From Globodera rostochiensis (taxonomy: Eukaryota; Nematoda; Chromadorea; Rhabditida; Heteroderidae), in assembly GCA_018350325.1 (NCBI GenBank), contig JAEVLN010000007.1, positions 3,515,804 through 3,579,803 of the forward strand: a stretch of DNA of 64,000 nt, read 5' to 3'. Shown here piece by piece: positions 49,421-63,704 of this stretch (positions are counted from its first letter, which is position 1; each line of letters starts with the position of its first letter). The notes under the pieces are model-generated. The model worked only from the letters and a program-made list of their open reading frames with translations, made no database searches and was not told the DNA's origin. The translations under genes were made by a program, and so were the position numbers.

Positions 49421-50507
49421 GAGAGTGGGACCCTCTAGTTGGTTCAGAGACAAGGTGAGTTAGGCCGAATAGACTGACAAGTTCCCCTAGTGGTATGCTT
49501 TTTGTTGGGGTGGACCAATTAATTCCCGGGCAGTTTAAACCACCATCAAACTGAAATCAACGAGAATTTTTGTACGATTTTGACAAATTTTGACATAATG
49601 ATGTTGGAGCGATTGGGAGCAGAGTTTTTGGTGTTAGCTGAAAAATGGGTTTTCTTTTTTGACCATTTTAGAAATTGCATTCAAATTCTTTAACAAAAAT
49701 GTAAATAAACGAAATTTTTCATATTTTCGCGAAATTGTTGGAAATTAATAAAAACAGGATTTTACTTAATTAATATTTAAATGCCAAAATTGTTTGAATA
49801 AATGTTTAATGCGAAAAGTGTCGAAAAAATTAATAAATAAGGAACTTTTAAATATTTTAATACAAAAATTGTCGTAAAAATGCGCTTATCTTATTAATAG
49901 AGATGGGATTTTCATGTTTTAACATGTTTTTTGCGAATATGGAATCACGAGAGAAGCCCGGGACATTCATTTCAAAAAATTTTAGAATTAGAGCGACTTC
50001 TTTTGGATATTTCTTAAGAAAACTGCTAGGTTTTTTACGAAAATTATTGAAGGAATTCAATATTTAGGCACTTTTTCACAAAATTTCTTAAGAAAATGAA
50101 TAAAAACGAATAATGTACCACTAAAAATTGGCTTTTCCAAATTTTCAAAAAATGCGCACCTAAAAATGACTTTTTCTTTTTTTCCAAAAAATTTATTATT
50201 TTTGATATTTTATTAAATTTAAAATTATGTTTTACAATTCAAGTTTAGGGTATTTTGGGGTGTCGGGATCTCTATGAAGTTCTCTCATGATGCCCTATTC
50301 TGCAAAAAAAACAGGTTAAAAAACTTAAAAATCCGTTTTCTACTAATTATAAATCAAATTACGTTTTTTAGGATTAAAATTATGAAATAAATTGAAAATT
50401 ATTTTCAACGACGAAGTTCGCATTTAAATAATGTTATGTTTTTCATAATTAGTAGCTTTTTCATTCATTTTATTTCGTTATAAAAACATAATCATCAATC
50501 CAATCAT

Positions 50508-50550
50508 CTCCGTCTGGTGAAATCCATGGATAGAAAATGTATGTGCGTGT
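50508..50550 (+). promoter_or_regulatory. orphan fragment of the class 2 upstream block
   Basis: Reads 'ctccgtctggtgaaatccat' then 'gtatgtgcgtg', after which the similarity stops; no protease exon follows. It probably marks a deleted or never completed array unit. Confidence 0.55.
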
Positions 50551-51427
50551 GTTAAAGCTAAATTAATAAAATAAAGAACTTTTAATTATTTTAATACAAA
50601 AATGTCGTAAAAAATGGTTAAAATGCGCTTGTTATTATTATTAATATATTTTTTAGGGTTTAAGGAACATATTTTGCGCCTTTTGGCAAAGGCAATATTG
50701 GCAACATTTTGCTTGATGCTGAGAATTCAAAGATTTTTGTGCAATTTTTTCTGATGGCCTCTCACATTGCAAAATTTAGTTTTGACTGAAATGCGAAATT
50801 TGCGTTTGCGCAAAGCTTGATTGCCAGATGACAAAAAGCTTAAGTTTGGATTTGACCAAAAATTTGAATTTTGGCATTTTTAGCTCAATAAATGTAAGCC
50901 ATAATTATTAGAGAGCGGATTGAGACGCAGCTGTAGCTGCAGGACCCGTTTTTTCACAGTCGACGGCCTTCCCGACCGACTCTGCGTTTGGTGTTGTTGC
51001 GTCCCTCCAGAAACTGTTTGAACTAGGGTTGCAGCCGGGGGGGGGGGGGGGGGGGAACCGGGGATCCCAGGCCATTCTCATCCCAGTCCCCGTTCCCCGG
51101 TTTGCCCATCCCCGAACACAGGAATCCTCGGTTTGTCCGTCTCCGGTATCCCCGTCCCCGGTTTGAAAAAAAGTCAATTGACGTTAAAACACTACGGAAT
51201 CTAAATATGCGAGAGCGTATAACGGTGTCCGCGCGTAGAGCACATCCAATCCAATGTTTCTTTGTTGCATTTTTTGTATTATTTTGTAGGGTTGGTCGGG
51301 ACCGGGACCAGTACTGAAATGGTCAATTTTTCCATTTTGGTACTGAAATTTTAGTCCCGGTTTTTCAAAATTTCTTTAAAATCCCCTTATAATGGTCCCG
51401 ATTTTTTACCAACCATTTTTTTTGCCC

Positions 51428-51590
51428 AGTAGTCCCGGTTTTTTTGACCGGGACCATATTTTGGCATCCATTGATGCGCATGAGCGGAGCCGCCGCCGTG
51501 GTATTGTCGTCGGCGGCACCGTCATCCGCATTGTTGCATCGATCCTCGTCGCACTTTTCGCATACAAACTTGTGCATTATCCGGATTACA
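51428..51590 (-). pseudogene. possible Ly6-like C-terminal fragment
   Basis: A minus frame reads 'HKFVCEKCDEDRCNN' followed by an Asp/Ala-rich stretch. CxxCxxDxCN is the ending expected of Ly6/three-finger proteins. There are stops on both sides and no matching exons, so it is at best a remnant. Confidence 0.25.
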
Positions 51591-52025
51591 GAGTTTCAAC
51601 CAATTGGATGCTCAACCATTGTCATCTTTATCTTTGATTTGACATTCAGCGATGCTAAATAGGTCGTTCCCGTCAGCTAAGCAACAAAAGCTAATGGACA
51701 ACTAATTTTAATTGAATTTGTTTGTCAATAAAAATGCCTAAATTATTGATTTATTATGAAAAAATTGGCGAAATATTTTTTTATTCTCAAAAATGCCAAA
51801 ATATTGATTTATATTGACTAAAAAGTCGCTATAATCTAAAATTTTTCAAAACGAATGCTTCCGGGCTTCTCTCGTGATTCCCTAATCTCAAAAAAAAACC
51901 GGAACTTGAAAATCCGCTCTCTACTAATTATAAAACAAATTAAGTTTTTTTGATTAAAAATGTAAAATAAATTGGAAATTATTATTCTTTCATTAATGGT
52001 AATCATCAACGTTTGTCCGTTCATT

Positions 52026-52235
52026 TCCATCTGGTGAAATCCATGGGATAGCAAATGTATGTGCGTGAATTAATTATTGCTTTTAAGCAAAAAAATTAAA
52101 TGCCAATAAATTCCAGACGTAATTTTAAAGCGAATGCAATAAATAGGCCTTCTAATCAAACTCTCTCCATTTTAAATTTTCTTTAAATAAATTTATAAAT
52201 ATTTTGAAAATCTTTAAAAAATAAAGCAAAAAAAC
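52026..52235 (+). promoter_or_regulatory. class 2 upstream block of gene E
   Basis: Ordered motifs as before gene C; ATGCCA at 52100-52105 and 'gaatgcaataaatagg' near 52133. It lacks about 15 bases between the two motifs compared with C and F. Confidence 0.6.
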
Positions 52236-54417
<2,182 letters not shown>

Positions 54418-54613
54418 GGCTGTCTCTACCAATTATTTTAATGAATAAATTGGCATAAACAAATTTACTAGGTATATTATATTATAAACTTTTTATTGTT
54501 GAGCTTTTTAAAACAGAAAATAAAATTTAAATTATTTGAGCACCTACATTTAATTTTATTATTCTTATTGCACAAAACCTCTAACTTTTATCTTCAAATG
54601 TTTTCATATACCA

Positions 54614-54694
54614 CCAGTAGACCACGTCGATCAGACGCGGTCTAAAGTCGTACAGCTTGATGTACGAGTCATGGTACGGGTCGTAGTAGCGTCG
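54614..54694 (-). pseudogene. Tyr-rich coding remnant behind gene E
   Basis: Minus frame reads 'RYYDPYHDSYIKLYDFRPRL' then 'IDVVY' with TGG in place of the presumed stop. Identical in sequence to the D copy over most of its length and cut off at 54694. Confidence 0.45.
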
Positions 54695-54959
54695 AAATTT
54701 TTGTCGTTATCTACCCAAAAAACCTTGGTCAAAAAATTTGCCCTACTTGGGGTTCCAAAAGCACTGTCCTCTCAAAAAAATTCTGGCGCAAAAATTTCCC
54801 TTAAAAAATTTTCAAAAAATATTCCAAATAGCATGGCACATTCAAGGAGGTTCCACGGAGCGGAAAACCGCGGACCGACAACACAACCACACAACCAGAA
54901 ACCGTAAGCGGATCCAAAAAGGCGTGGACCCAAATCTGAGAATTTTTGATAAAAAAGTG

Positions 54960-55805
54960 GCAACTAACAAAAACACAAAACAAGTCAAATGTGCTGAAAA
55001 CACAAACTTTCAGTCCTTTAATCCTAACAAAAATACAAAACAAGTCAAATCTGCTGAAAACACAAACATTCAGTCATTTAACTAAACAAGTCAAATGTGC
55101 TGAAAACACACAAACTTTCAGTCCTTTAATCCTAACAAAAACACAAAACAAGTCTAATGTGCTTGAAACACACAAACATTCAGTCATTTAACCCTAACAA
55201 AAACACAAAACAAGTCAAATGTGCTGAAAACACAAACTTTCAGTCATTTAATCCTAACAAAAACACAAAACAAGTCAAATGTGCTGAAAACACACAAACT
55301 TTCAGTCCTTTAATCCTAACAAAAACACAAAACAAGTCAAATGTGCTGAAAACACAAACATTCAGTCATTTAATCCTAACAAAAACACAAAACAAGTCAA
55401 ATTATGCTGAAAACACAAACATTCAGTCATTTAATCATAACAAAAACACAAAACATCAAATGTTCTGAAAACACAAACTTTCAGTCCTTTAATCCTAACA
55501 AAAACACAAAACACGTCAAAACCAGAATTTGGTGTTCCGGAAAGTCAACTGGACCATAATTTCCTTTCCGGAAAGCCAGTAGCGACCAGAATTAAGTTTC
55601 CGGAAAATCAGCATGCACCAGAATTTGTTATTTGTTCTTCCGAAAATTCTGGTGCATTCTGACTTTCCGGGAAACCAAATTCTGGTTCTGATCGGAACAC
55701 CAAATTCTGGTGCATTCTGGATTTTCGGGGAACCAAATTTTGGTCCACCTGACTTTACCGGAACATCAAAATCTGGTATGATTAAATGACTGAATGTTTG
55801 TGTTT
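54960..55805. mobile_element. foldback element with 58-bp tandem repeats
   Basis: About nine units of the type 'aaaacacaaaacaagtcaaa' + 'tgtgctgaaaacacaaac' + 'tttcagtcctttaatcctaac' run from 54965 to 55510. A single inverted copy of the unit ('gattaaatgactgaatgttt') closes the element at about 55780. Between them lies a palindromic part with 'ttccggaaa' and 'accagaatttggt'. It has no gene; the tandem units are the expanded left arm. Confidence 0.7.
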
Positions 55806-56705
55806 AACGAGCAAAAAATTTTTAAATCAACTTTTAGAGTTTCCCTCACCTTTTTGTTTCTGCATCAAAGAAGGTCGCATCAAATCTTATTGTCAAAGAC
55901 TTATTGGTCACCCCTTAAGAATAGAAAAACAAATTTTTTTTAAACAATAGCTATGATCATTCGGGAACGGATTATATGCATTCTGCATACTTTTAGTCCG
56001 ATTAAGTTTTGATGTTAGCTCAAAAATGGGTTTTTTTGTTCTTTTTTAAATTGCATATTTTGGCACTTTTTTGATTCAAAATTCTTTAACAAAAAAAAAT
56101 GTAAAAAACGAAGGTTTGGTTTATTCATCAATACTTTATTTTTTATTTTTTTTAAGTTTGTTTTTGTTTTATTGAAATCGGCACATAAATTATATGGACC
56201 CTAGTATCTTTTTTTTTAAATTTTATGTTTTCTTCTGTTTTATTCGGCAAGAGTATTTATTCCAGAATGTTTGCAAAAGTATAATTTAAGTAGCAACGAT
56301 TGACGAAAATTGTTGGAGATTAATAAAATAAAGTAATTAATGCAATAATAAATATTTTAATGCAAAAATTGTTGGAATAAATATTTAATGCGAAAAGTGT
56401 CAAAAATTAATAAAAAAGAAATTAAATATTTTTATAGAAAAATTGTCGTAAATTGTTAAAAATGCGCTTATTATTATCATTTGTATTTTTTCAGGATTAA
56501 AGGGAACATATTTTGCGTTACCCTTTTTCAGGCAGGTTTTCTATGATTAATGTGAAAGAAATTGAAAATTATTTCAACAAGAAATTTGCATTTAAAAATG
56601 TTTTGTTTTTTTTCAATAAACTCCATTTTTTTTTATTTTGTTTAAAATTTCTGACGAATTTATAAATATATTCTTTTCCTTATTGACAACGGTTTGACTG
56701 TTCAT
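55806..56705. other. spacer E-F
   Basis: Contains the common spacer block ('gttagctcaaaaatgggttt' near 56012 and 'ttgttggagattaataaaat' near 56310). AT-rich, no gene. Confidence 0.45.
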
Positions 56706-56966
56706 CTCCGTCTGGTGAAATCCATGGGATAGCAAATGTATGTGCGTGAATTAATTATTACTTTTAAGCAAAAATATTTTTTAAATAGTGAAATTAAATG
56801 CCAATAAATTTCAGACGTAATTTTTTGGCGAATGCGATAAATAGGCCTTCTAATCTCAACTCTCTCCACTCTTGTAAATCAAAAAGTAATATTCATAAAA
56901 TGTTTTTAAATTTTTTAAATAAATTTATAAATATTTTGAAAATCTTTAAAAATACAGCAAAAAAAT
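56706..56966 (+). promoter_or_regulatory. class 2 upstream block of gene F
   Basis: Ordered motifs as before gene C; ATGCCA at 56798-56803 and 'gaatgcgataaatagg' near 56830. Confidence 0.6.
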
Positions 56967-59211
56967 ATGGGCCGTAAATTCGCGACGGTGCTGGCGTTGT
57001 TCAGCCTAATCGCACTGCTCGGCATCGGCGCTGCAAGTGGCCATCACCTCCAGCATGGGCAGCAGGCGGCAAAAGTGCCGCTTCGTCGCATGGACACCCT
57101 CCGCACGCGTCTGGCGGCTGCCGGGTCGTTGGAGCAGTACCAGAAGCATTTCCATAAATCTTTGCGCCAGCGTTGGGAACGAAGGTTCAGCAACAGCAAA
57201 TTGTCCAGAGTTAGCACGGCATTTGATGCCGATGCACGAGTTGGCACTGACGCAGTGTTGCACAACTATATGGACGTGAGTTTTTGTTGATAACCAGTTG
57301 CGGCCGGGTTGGATTGAGACTGAAATATCAACTTGGTACTGAACTAGGTTTTTTCAAAATTTGAAAATATTTTTGTTTGCAAATCAAGGTTTTTGATCGA
57401 GATTTGATCTATTTTTCTTACACCATCCCGTTATCAGAACCCCGACCACTAACATATCACCCCCAAAACCCCCCAAGTTTCTAACGTCTAAAGGGTTAGG
57501 GAGCAAGCACCTCCTACTTAAAATGACATTTAAATTTTAAAAAAAATCGGAATATTGCAGACCCAATATTATGGCGAAATTTCCATCGGTTTACCGCCAC
57601 AAAACTTCACCGTCCTCTTCGACACCGGTTCCTCCAACTTTTGGGTGCCGTCCAAAAAATGCCCAATTAAGGACAAGGCCTGTTGTAAGCATTTTATTTT
57701 CCATAATTTAAAAAATTGAAAATGCCAATGTCAGTTCTCCACCACAAATATGACAGCTCAAAATCGTCTTCCTACCAGCCGGACGGACGGCGAATGTTCT
57801 ACAGTACGGCTCCTGCGCAATAGGCGGGTACGGTAGGAATTTTTAATAATTTTAATATTTTTTACTCAGATTTGTCTCCAAGGACAGTGTTTGTGTATCG
57901 ACCATTTGTGTGCAGCAACAGGAATTTGCGGAGGCCACTTGGCATGCCTAAGCTTTTGGGTTTAAAAATTACACAAAAAAAAATTTTTTTCCCAGGGAAG
58001 CAGGGCTTAAGACTGCCAAATTTGATGGCATTCTCGGCATGGCATTCCCAGAAGCTTCTGTTAGAAACCTGTCGACCGTGTTCGACAACATGGTCACCCA
58101 ACAGAAAGTGCAAGAGCCGGTCTTCTCATTTTGGCTTAACCGGTTAATGAATTTAAATACTCACAAAAATTTATGAAATTTTTGTTTTATAGCAATCCGG
58201 CATCGAAACTTGGAGGCGAGATCACCTTCGGTGGCACCGATCAACAACGCTTTGTGGCACCGATCACTTACACTCCAGTAACGCGCAAGGCCTACTGGCA
58301 GTTCAAGGTGTATAATACTGTAGTTTGATCTGGAAATACTGTACTAAAATTGATTTTTAAAATTTTGCCAATTTGTTTTAGCGGGAGGAATTATGCATTT
58401 AAAAAAGGGGCAACAAAGGCTCTTAAATAGTGCCTGTTTTAGATGGACTCAATTAGTGGCAGCCAGGGCAAAATTGTGTGTCAAAATGGATGCCAAGCAA
58501 TTGCTGACACCGGTAAGATTGCCTATTTTTAGCTAAAATTTAATAGTCAATTTAAATTATTTTTTAATTTTATTAATTCAGGCGCCTCTGTGATTGTTGG
58601 ACCGAAAAATGAAGTGGCAGAAATTCAGAACTACATCGGTGCAATTCCGGACATCAACGGCGGAGTTTAAATTCAACAATTTTTTTTAGTGATAAAATTT
58701 AATATTTTTTAAATTTTAATTAATTTTTTTGAACTTTAATGTTTAAAACCAATATTTTAACAGTATACGGTGCCTTGCGAAGAAATTCCAACCCTTCCCG
58801 ACGTTTCATTCAACATCGGCGGCAAGGCGTACACTTTGAAGGGCAATGATTATGTGTTGAAGGTCACCACCAAGGGCAAAACCATATGCTTGTAATTTAA
58901 AATTTTAATGAAAAATTTAAAAAAAATTAAAATTAAAGCTCCGGCTTCATGGGCATGAACTTGCCAGGCTTTGCAAATCTTTGGATTCTTGGCGATGTGT
59001 TCATTGGTGCTGAATATTTTGAGGTTTTTTATAAAAAAATATTTTTCAGGCCGCTATTACACTGTGTTCGATGTTCGCCAAAGCCGGATCGGGTTTGCGC
59101 AGGCCAAAGACGAAAACCGGTGATTTTTCTCCTTTTTTTGAATAAATTGCCAAAATTTTAAAATATTTTAGCGCGCCAGTTGAGCCCGCAGTTCGCGATT
59201 TTATTGACTGA
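56967..59211 (+). pseudogene. aspartic protease F, intron 1 lost and one-base frameshift
   Basis: Twelve exons: 56967-57275, 57561-57684, 57735-57827, 57870-57941, 57996-58142, 58193-58307, 58443-58512, 58582-58664, 58764-58891, 58939-59006, 59050-59119, 59172-59211. The first exon fuses exons 1 and 2 of the paralogues: 'QQAAK' runs straight into 'VPLRRMD', so intron 1 and the codons for 'GMA' are gone without breaking the frame. In the fourth exon of the family (57735-57827) there are 93 bases where every paralogue has 94; the frame shifts after 'QPDGR' and meets TAG at 57821-57823. All other exons, both DTG motifs (DTGSS, ADTGAS) and the GC donor of intron 5 (ACTTG|GCATGC) are kept. So it is either a very young pseudogene or one base was lost in sequencing. 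Confidence 0.85.
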
Positions 59212-59370
59212 GGCTGTCTCTATCAATTATTTAATGAATAAATTGGCATAAACAAATTTACTACGTATATTATATTATAAACTTTTTATTGTTGAGCTTT
59301 TAAAACTGAAAATAAAATTTAAATTATATTAAATACAAAAATTTCTTATTGCACAATACCTCTAAATCTT
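59212..59370. other. 3' flank of gene F
   Basis: Matches the 3' flanks of D and E up to 'cacaatacctcta', where the repeat insertion begins. Confidence 0.5.
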
Positions 59371-60502
59371 CCGCTTCCGGTCCGAAGGTCGAAAAGTCTG
59401 AAGGTCGAAAAGAACAAAAAATGTCCGAAGGTCGAAACTCCGAAGGTCGAAAAATCCGAAGGTCGAATAGAACAATTATAGTCCGAAGGTCGAAAATCCC
59501 AAGGTCGAAAAGTCCGAAGGTCGAAAAGAACAAAAAATGTCCGAAGGTCGAAACTCCGAAGGTCGAAAAATCCGAAGGTCGAATAGAACAATTATAGTCC
59601 GAAGGTCGAAAATCCCAAGGTCGAAAAGTCCGAAGGTCGAATAGAACAATTATAGTCCGAAGGTCGAAACTCCGAAGGTCGAAAAATCCGAAGGTCGAAT
59701 AGAACAATTATAGTCCGAAGGTCGAAAATCCCAAGGTCGAAAAGTCCGAAGGTCGAATAGAACAATTATAGTCCGAAGGTCGAAAATCCCAAGGTCGAAA
59801 AGTCCGAAGGTCGAATAGAAAATAAAAAACACGTTTTTACCAATAAAGTACGAATTTTTTGCATATAAAAGTTAAGAAAACGTTACGATTTTCTATAAAT
59901 GTCAATGGCCGAATCCAGAACGGTCCGAATCCAGACCCATTGTAAATTGGTTGGAATACAGAACCACAATCAAATTTTTGGGGACAAAACCACAATCAAA
60001 TTTTTGGGGACAAAACCACAATCAAATTTTTGGGGTTTTCGGGGGGTGTAGAATCTGAATCTAACCTCCTTTTCAGCCAATTCCTAATCCCGGACCTGAA
60101 TTCTAACATTTTCCGAAATCTCAAAATTTTGATCTTAAAATTGTTCAAGGACACCAAATTACAAAAAGGCAAAGCACAAACTTTCTGCGGATTCTTACTC
60201 AGTTCGACGAGAGGAATCGATTTATTTTTATTCGAACCTGAACCATTCAATGGGCGAGCGATGTGCCAAATGTCCGATACCCGGCAAATATTGTTAGGTT
60301 AATGACGCCCGAAATTCGGACCGATTAAAATGCTTAAAATAGTACGCTTTTCTATTAATTCGGCCTTCAAACTTTTTTTTTTTTACCTTCTGCTTAAATT
60401 TATTTTTTTCGACCTTCGGATTTTTCGACCTTCGGAGTTTCGACCTTCGGACATTTTTTGTTCTTTTCGACCTTCGGACTTTTCGACCTTCGGACCGGTA
60501 GC
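59371..60502. mobile_element. 1.1-kb repeat insertion built on 'ccgaaggtcgaaa'
   Basis: The left part (59378-59825) is a tandem array of 'gtccgaaggtcgaaa' words grouped into units of about 80 bases ending 'atagaacaattatagt'. The right part (60408-60497) is the same words in inverted orientation. The middle (59830-60400) is unrelated, with 'caaatttttggggacaaaac' repeated three times. The flanks of D and E have 'acctctaacttttatcttc' unbroken, which places the insertion between 'acctcta' and 'tttatcttc'. No transposase. Confidence 0.8.
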
Positions 60503-63019
60503 TTTATCTTCAAAATGCTATCATATTTATGCATTAATTGGAACAAAAGACAAAATCCTAAACTAAGTGTAAATTAACAGTTTTCAAGCAGTTTTATGAT
60601 CTTTTAATCTTGGCACATTTCCTCCGATTAAAATCCCCTAAGTTTTCTTGGCCATTTTTGATGGCCGGAACCATCAGTAGACCCGTCGATCAAGCGCGGT
60701 CTGAAGTCGTACAGCTTGACTTATATTATTAACAGAGATGGGATTTTTATCTTTTAACATGTTTTTTTGCTAATAGGGAATCATGAGAGAAGCCCGGAAG
60801 CATTCATTTCAAAAAATTTTAGAATTAGAGCGACTTTTAGTCCATATAAATCCATATTTTGGCTTTTTTGAGAATAATCCATATTTAGCAATTCTTTTGG
60901 ATATTACATAAGAAAACTGCAATTTTTTAGGCTTTTTCCGGACATTCTTGAAGGAATTCAATATTTTAGGCACTTTTTCACAAAATTTCTTAAGAAAAAT
61001 ACAATAAAAACAAAAAATCCCTTTAAAATCGATTTTCCAAATTTTCAAAAAATGCGCCCCTGAAAATGACTTTTTCTTTGACATAAATGCACCCCCTAAA
61101 AATCGACTTTTCCAAAAATTTATTATTATTGATATTTTATTTAATTTTCCCAAAACATGCAAAAAAATTATGTTTACAATTGTTAGAGGAAAATTAATAA
61201 CGATTTTGAATTTGGTCAGTTTTATCGAATTTTTTAGTCCATATGGGAAGACATTGTTGGTGCCCACGTAAGGTTGTGTTGGCCTAGCGGCGCATTTTTT
61301 GAAAATTTCGAAAAGTCGATTTTTAGGGGTACATTTTTCGTTTTTATTGTATTTTTCTTAAAAATTTTTGGGTAAAAGTGCCTGAAAATATTGAATTTCT
61401 TCCAGAATTTTAGAAAAAATGCCTAAAAATTGCATTGAATGTTTGTTGCGAGTTCCATGTTGCACCATGTTTGTGCATACTGACTGATTAGACAAGTTGC
61501 CATCACAAGGAATTCCTGACTGTTTCGATCCAATTTTTGAACGCAAAAAACATATTAGAAGTGAGTGTTACAGTATAACAAAAGAATTAAAAACATAAGC
61601 ATGCAGCAACGCCTCATCCACCAATATTACAGGAAAAGTTTGTCGCCAGGTAATGTGTTTAAAGTAATATTGGTACTAACTTTAATTTTACAGTATCCCA
61701 CCGATCAAAAACATAATCAAACGCATCTCAAACATCATTAACTTTTTTCACGCTCTCCGAAACGTGCAGTTAGGTGTAGATTTTTTAATTTTGGCTATCT
61801 GTTGGTTTTTTGCAGAAAAATTTTTCATGTCCTCAGGGATTTTTCACAAAATGACCCCCAATTTTAGGGTATTTTTTTTGGGGTGTCGGGATCTCTATGA
61901 AGGAGGTGTTGTAGCAAACAACTGGTCCAATTACACCTTTTTTGATCAGCATCAAAAGTTATTTCAGAATGAATTTTTCAGGTTTTTTGTTTTTTAATTA
62001 ATTGTAAACACATGTTTTTTCGCGTTAATTTTAGTAAATTTTGTATTATGATTCTTTCAGATTTTCTATAAACACATTTGACAAATACTAGCGAGTGTGG
62101 ATGTAAACATTTGACCATGACTGTATGCCATTTGAAAGCTTTAAATAAAAAGAAACAGATGAATTTGAAAAAAGATTCAATTTGTTTTTTTAAAATAAAG
62201 GTAATCCTTAAACTTTAAAAAGTAACTATGATAATTAGGGAACGGATTATATGCATTTGCATTTTTAATACAATTAAGTTTCGATGTTAGCTCAAAATGG
62301 TTTTTCTTTTTTTAATTCAAAATTCGTTAAAACAACGAAATTTTGCATATTTTGGCGAAAATTGTTGGAAATTAATAAAATAAAGAAATTTTAATGCAAA
62401 TTAATAAAAGTTCAAATATTTAATGCGAAAAATGTCGGAATAAATATTTAATGAAAAAATTGTCGAAAATTAATAAAATAAAGAACTTTTAATTATTTTA
62501 ATATGACAAAAAAGCTGAATTTTGAATTTGTTAATAGACCCAAAAGTTTGAATATTAGCCTTTTTAGCACAATAAATGTAAGCCCTAATTATTAGAGAGC
62601 GGATTTATGTGGACTAAAAAACGTGAAGTATTGACTAAAAAAGCCCAAAATATTAACCAAAAACCCGCCAAAAGTGCCAAAACTGATTTAAAAATGTGCT
62701 AAAACTGAACAATTACAGTCAATTTTTGCGTGAAAGCCTTCAAAATTCGTCAATCTTTATTAATTTTGTTCTCATAATTGTAAATGTATTATTTTTGCAT
62801 TTTTAAAAAAAATATCAAATAAAAAATGTCGAACTTTGGGGGTGGATTTTTCGTCAATTTTAAGGGTACATTTTACCTAAATTATTGATTTATTATGAAA
62901 AAATGGAGAAATTTATTTATTCACAAAGCTGTTTTATTCATTTTTATCTCATTTTAAAATTTCTGACGAATTTATAAATATTCTTTTCTAAAATGGTAAT
63001 CATCAACTTTGTTCAATCA
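60503..63019. other. spacer F-G
   Basis: 60503-60660 continues the D/E-type 3' flank; 60672-60719 is the third Tyr-rich remnant. 60900-61070 and 61280-61400 are inverted copies of one sequence ('caatattttaggcacttttt' and its complement), so this is a foldback. 61600-61760 has a GT-AG pair joining 'HPPILQEKFVA' to 'IPPIKNIIKRI' in one frame, too short to call. 62240-62480 is the common spacer block. No gene is supported. Confidence 0.45.
60672..60719 (-). pseudogene. Tyr-rich coding remnant behind gene F
   Basis: Minus frame reads 'VKLYDFRPRLIDG' then a one-base deletion before the presumed stop. Three differences from the D copy, all silent. Cut off at its 5' side. Confidence 0.4.
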
Positions 63020-63241
63020 TCTCCGTCTGGTGAAATTCATGGGATAGCAAATGTGAATTAATTATTGCTTTTAAGCAAAAATATTTTTCAAATTGTGAAA
63101 TTAAATGCCAATAAATTCCAGACGGAATTTTTGGCGAATGCAATAAATAGGCCTTCTAATCTCAACTCTCTCCATTTTAAATTTTCTTTAAATAAATTTA
63201 TAAATATTTTGAAAATCTGTAAAAAAATACAGCAAAAAAAT
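63020..63241 (+). promoter_or_regulatory. class 2 upstream block of gene G
   Basis: Ordered motifs as before gene C, with the 'gtatgtgc' part deleted; ATGCCA at 63105-63110 and 'gaatgcaataaatagg' near 63136. Confidence 0.6.
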
Positions 63242-63704
63242 ATGGCCCGCAAATTTGCGACGGTGCTGGCGTTGTTCAGCCTAATCGCACTGCTCGGCAT
63301 CGGCGCTGCAAATGGCCATCACCTCCAGCAAGGGCAGCAGGCGGCAAAAGGAATGGCAAGGCGAGTTGTTGGCGGCTTTAGGCTTAATACATTAAACGAG
63401 AACCTCGAAACCACTGAATTTTGCTTATTATAAAAATTTTATTGAAAATGGGAAATGTGAAGTTTGATTTTCAAGCCATACAAAGATCGAAAAATTCAAT
63501 TTAAATGGAAAATTCCATTTTAGTGTGCCGCTTCGTCGCATGGACAGCCTCCGCACGCGCCTGGCGGCTGCCGGGTCGTTGGAGCAGTACCAGAAGCATT
63601 TCCATAAATCGTTGCGCCAGCGTTGGGAACGAATCAGAGATAGCACAACATTTGATGCCGATGCACGAGTTGGCACTGACGAAGTGTTGCACAACTATAT
63701 GGAC
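63242..63704 (+). CDS. cathepsin D-like aspartic protease G (5' end only)
   Basis: Exon 1 63242-63360 (signal peptide MARKFATVLALFSLIALLGIG, then 'QQAAKGMA') and exon 2 63524-63704 ('VPLRRMDSLRTRL' to 'HNYMD') are intact. The intron between starts GC (GCAAG|GCGAGT) as in A to E. The second donor GTGAGT is normal. The window ends inside intron 2, before the exon that would carry the first DTG motif, so activity cannot be judged. The propeptide shows the same short form as D and E (ERIRDSTTFDADARVGTDEV). Confidence 0.88.

Larger units (their letters stand above)
49440..52025. other. spacer D-E with repeats
   Basis: 49640-49760 is the spacer block also found after C, E and F. 49850-50260 is shared with the F-G spacer (for example 'ggggtgtcgggatctctatg' at 50256 and 61881). 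A lone 5' piece of the class 2 block lies at 50508-50550. A G run of about 20 lies at 51039-51056 after 'aactagggttgcagcc'. 51290-51470 matches the interior of the element at 15144. No intact gene is seen. Confidence 0.5.

Noticed and set aside
54946..55468. Lys/Asn/Thr-rich plus-strand repeat proteins
   Set aside because: Caused by the 58-bp tandem repeats; the frame is not kept between units.
59324..59832. 'TFGLFDLRTFRPSD' repeat protein on the minus strand
   Set aside because: Arises from the 'ccgaaggtcgaaa' tandem array inside an insertion; several frames are open on both strands.
61620..61997. Two-exon plus-strand gene ('HPPILQEKFVA' + 'IPPIKNIIKRI')
   Set aside because: Phases match once, but there is no ATG in frame, and the region lies among foldback repeats.
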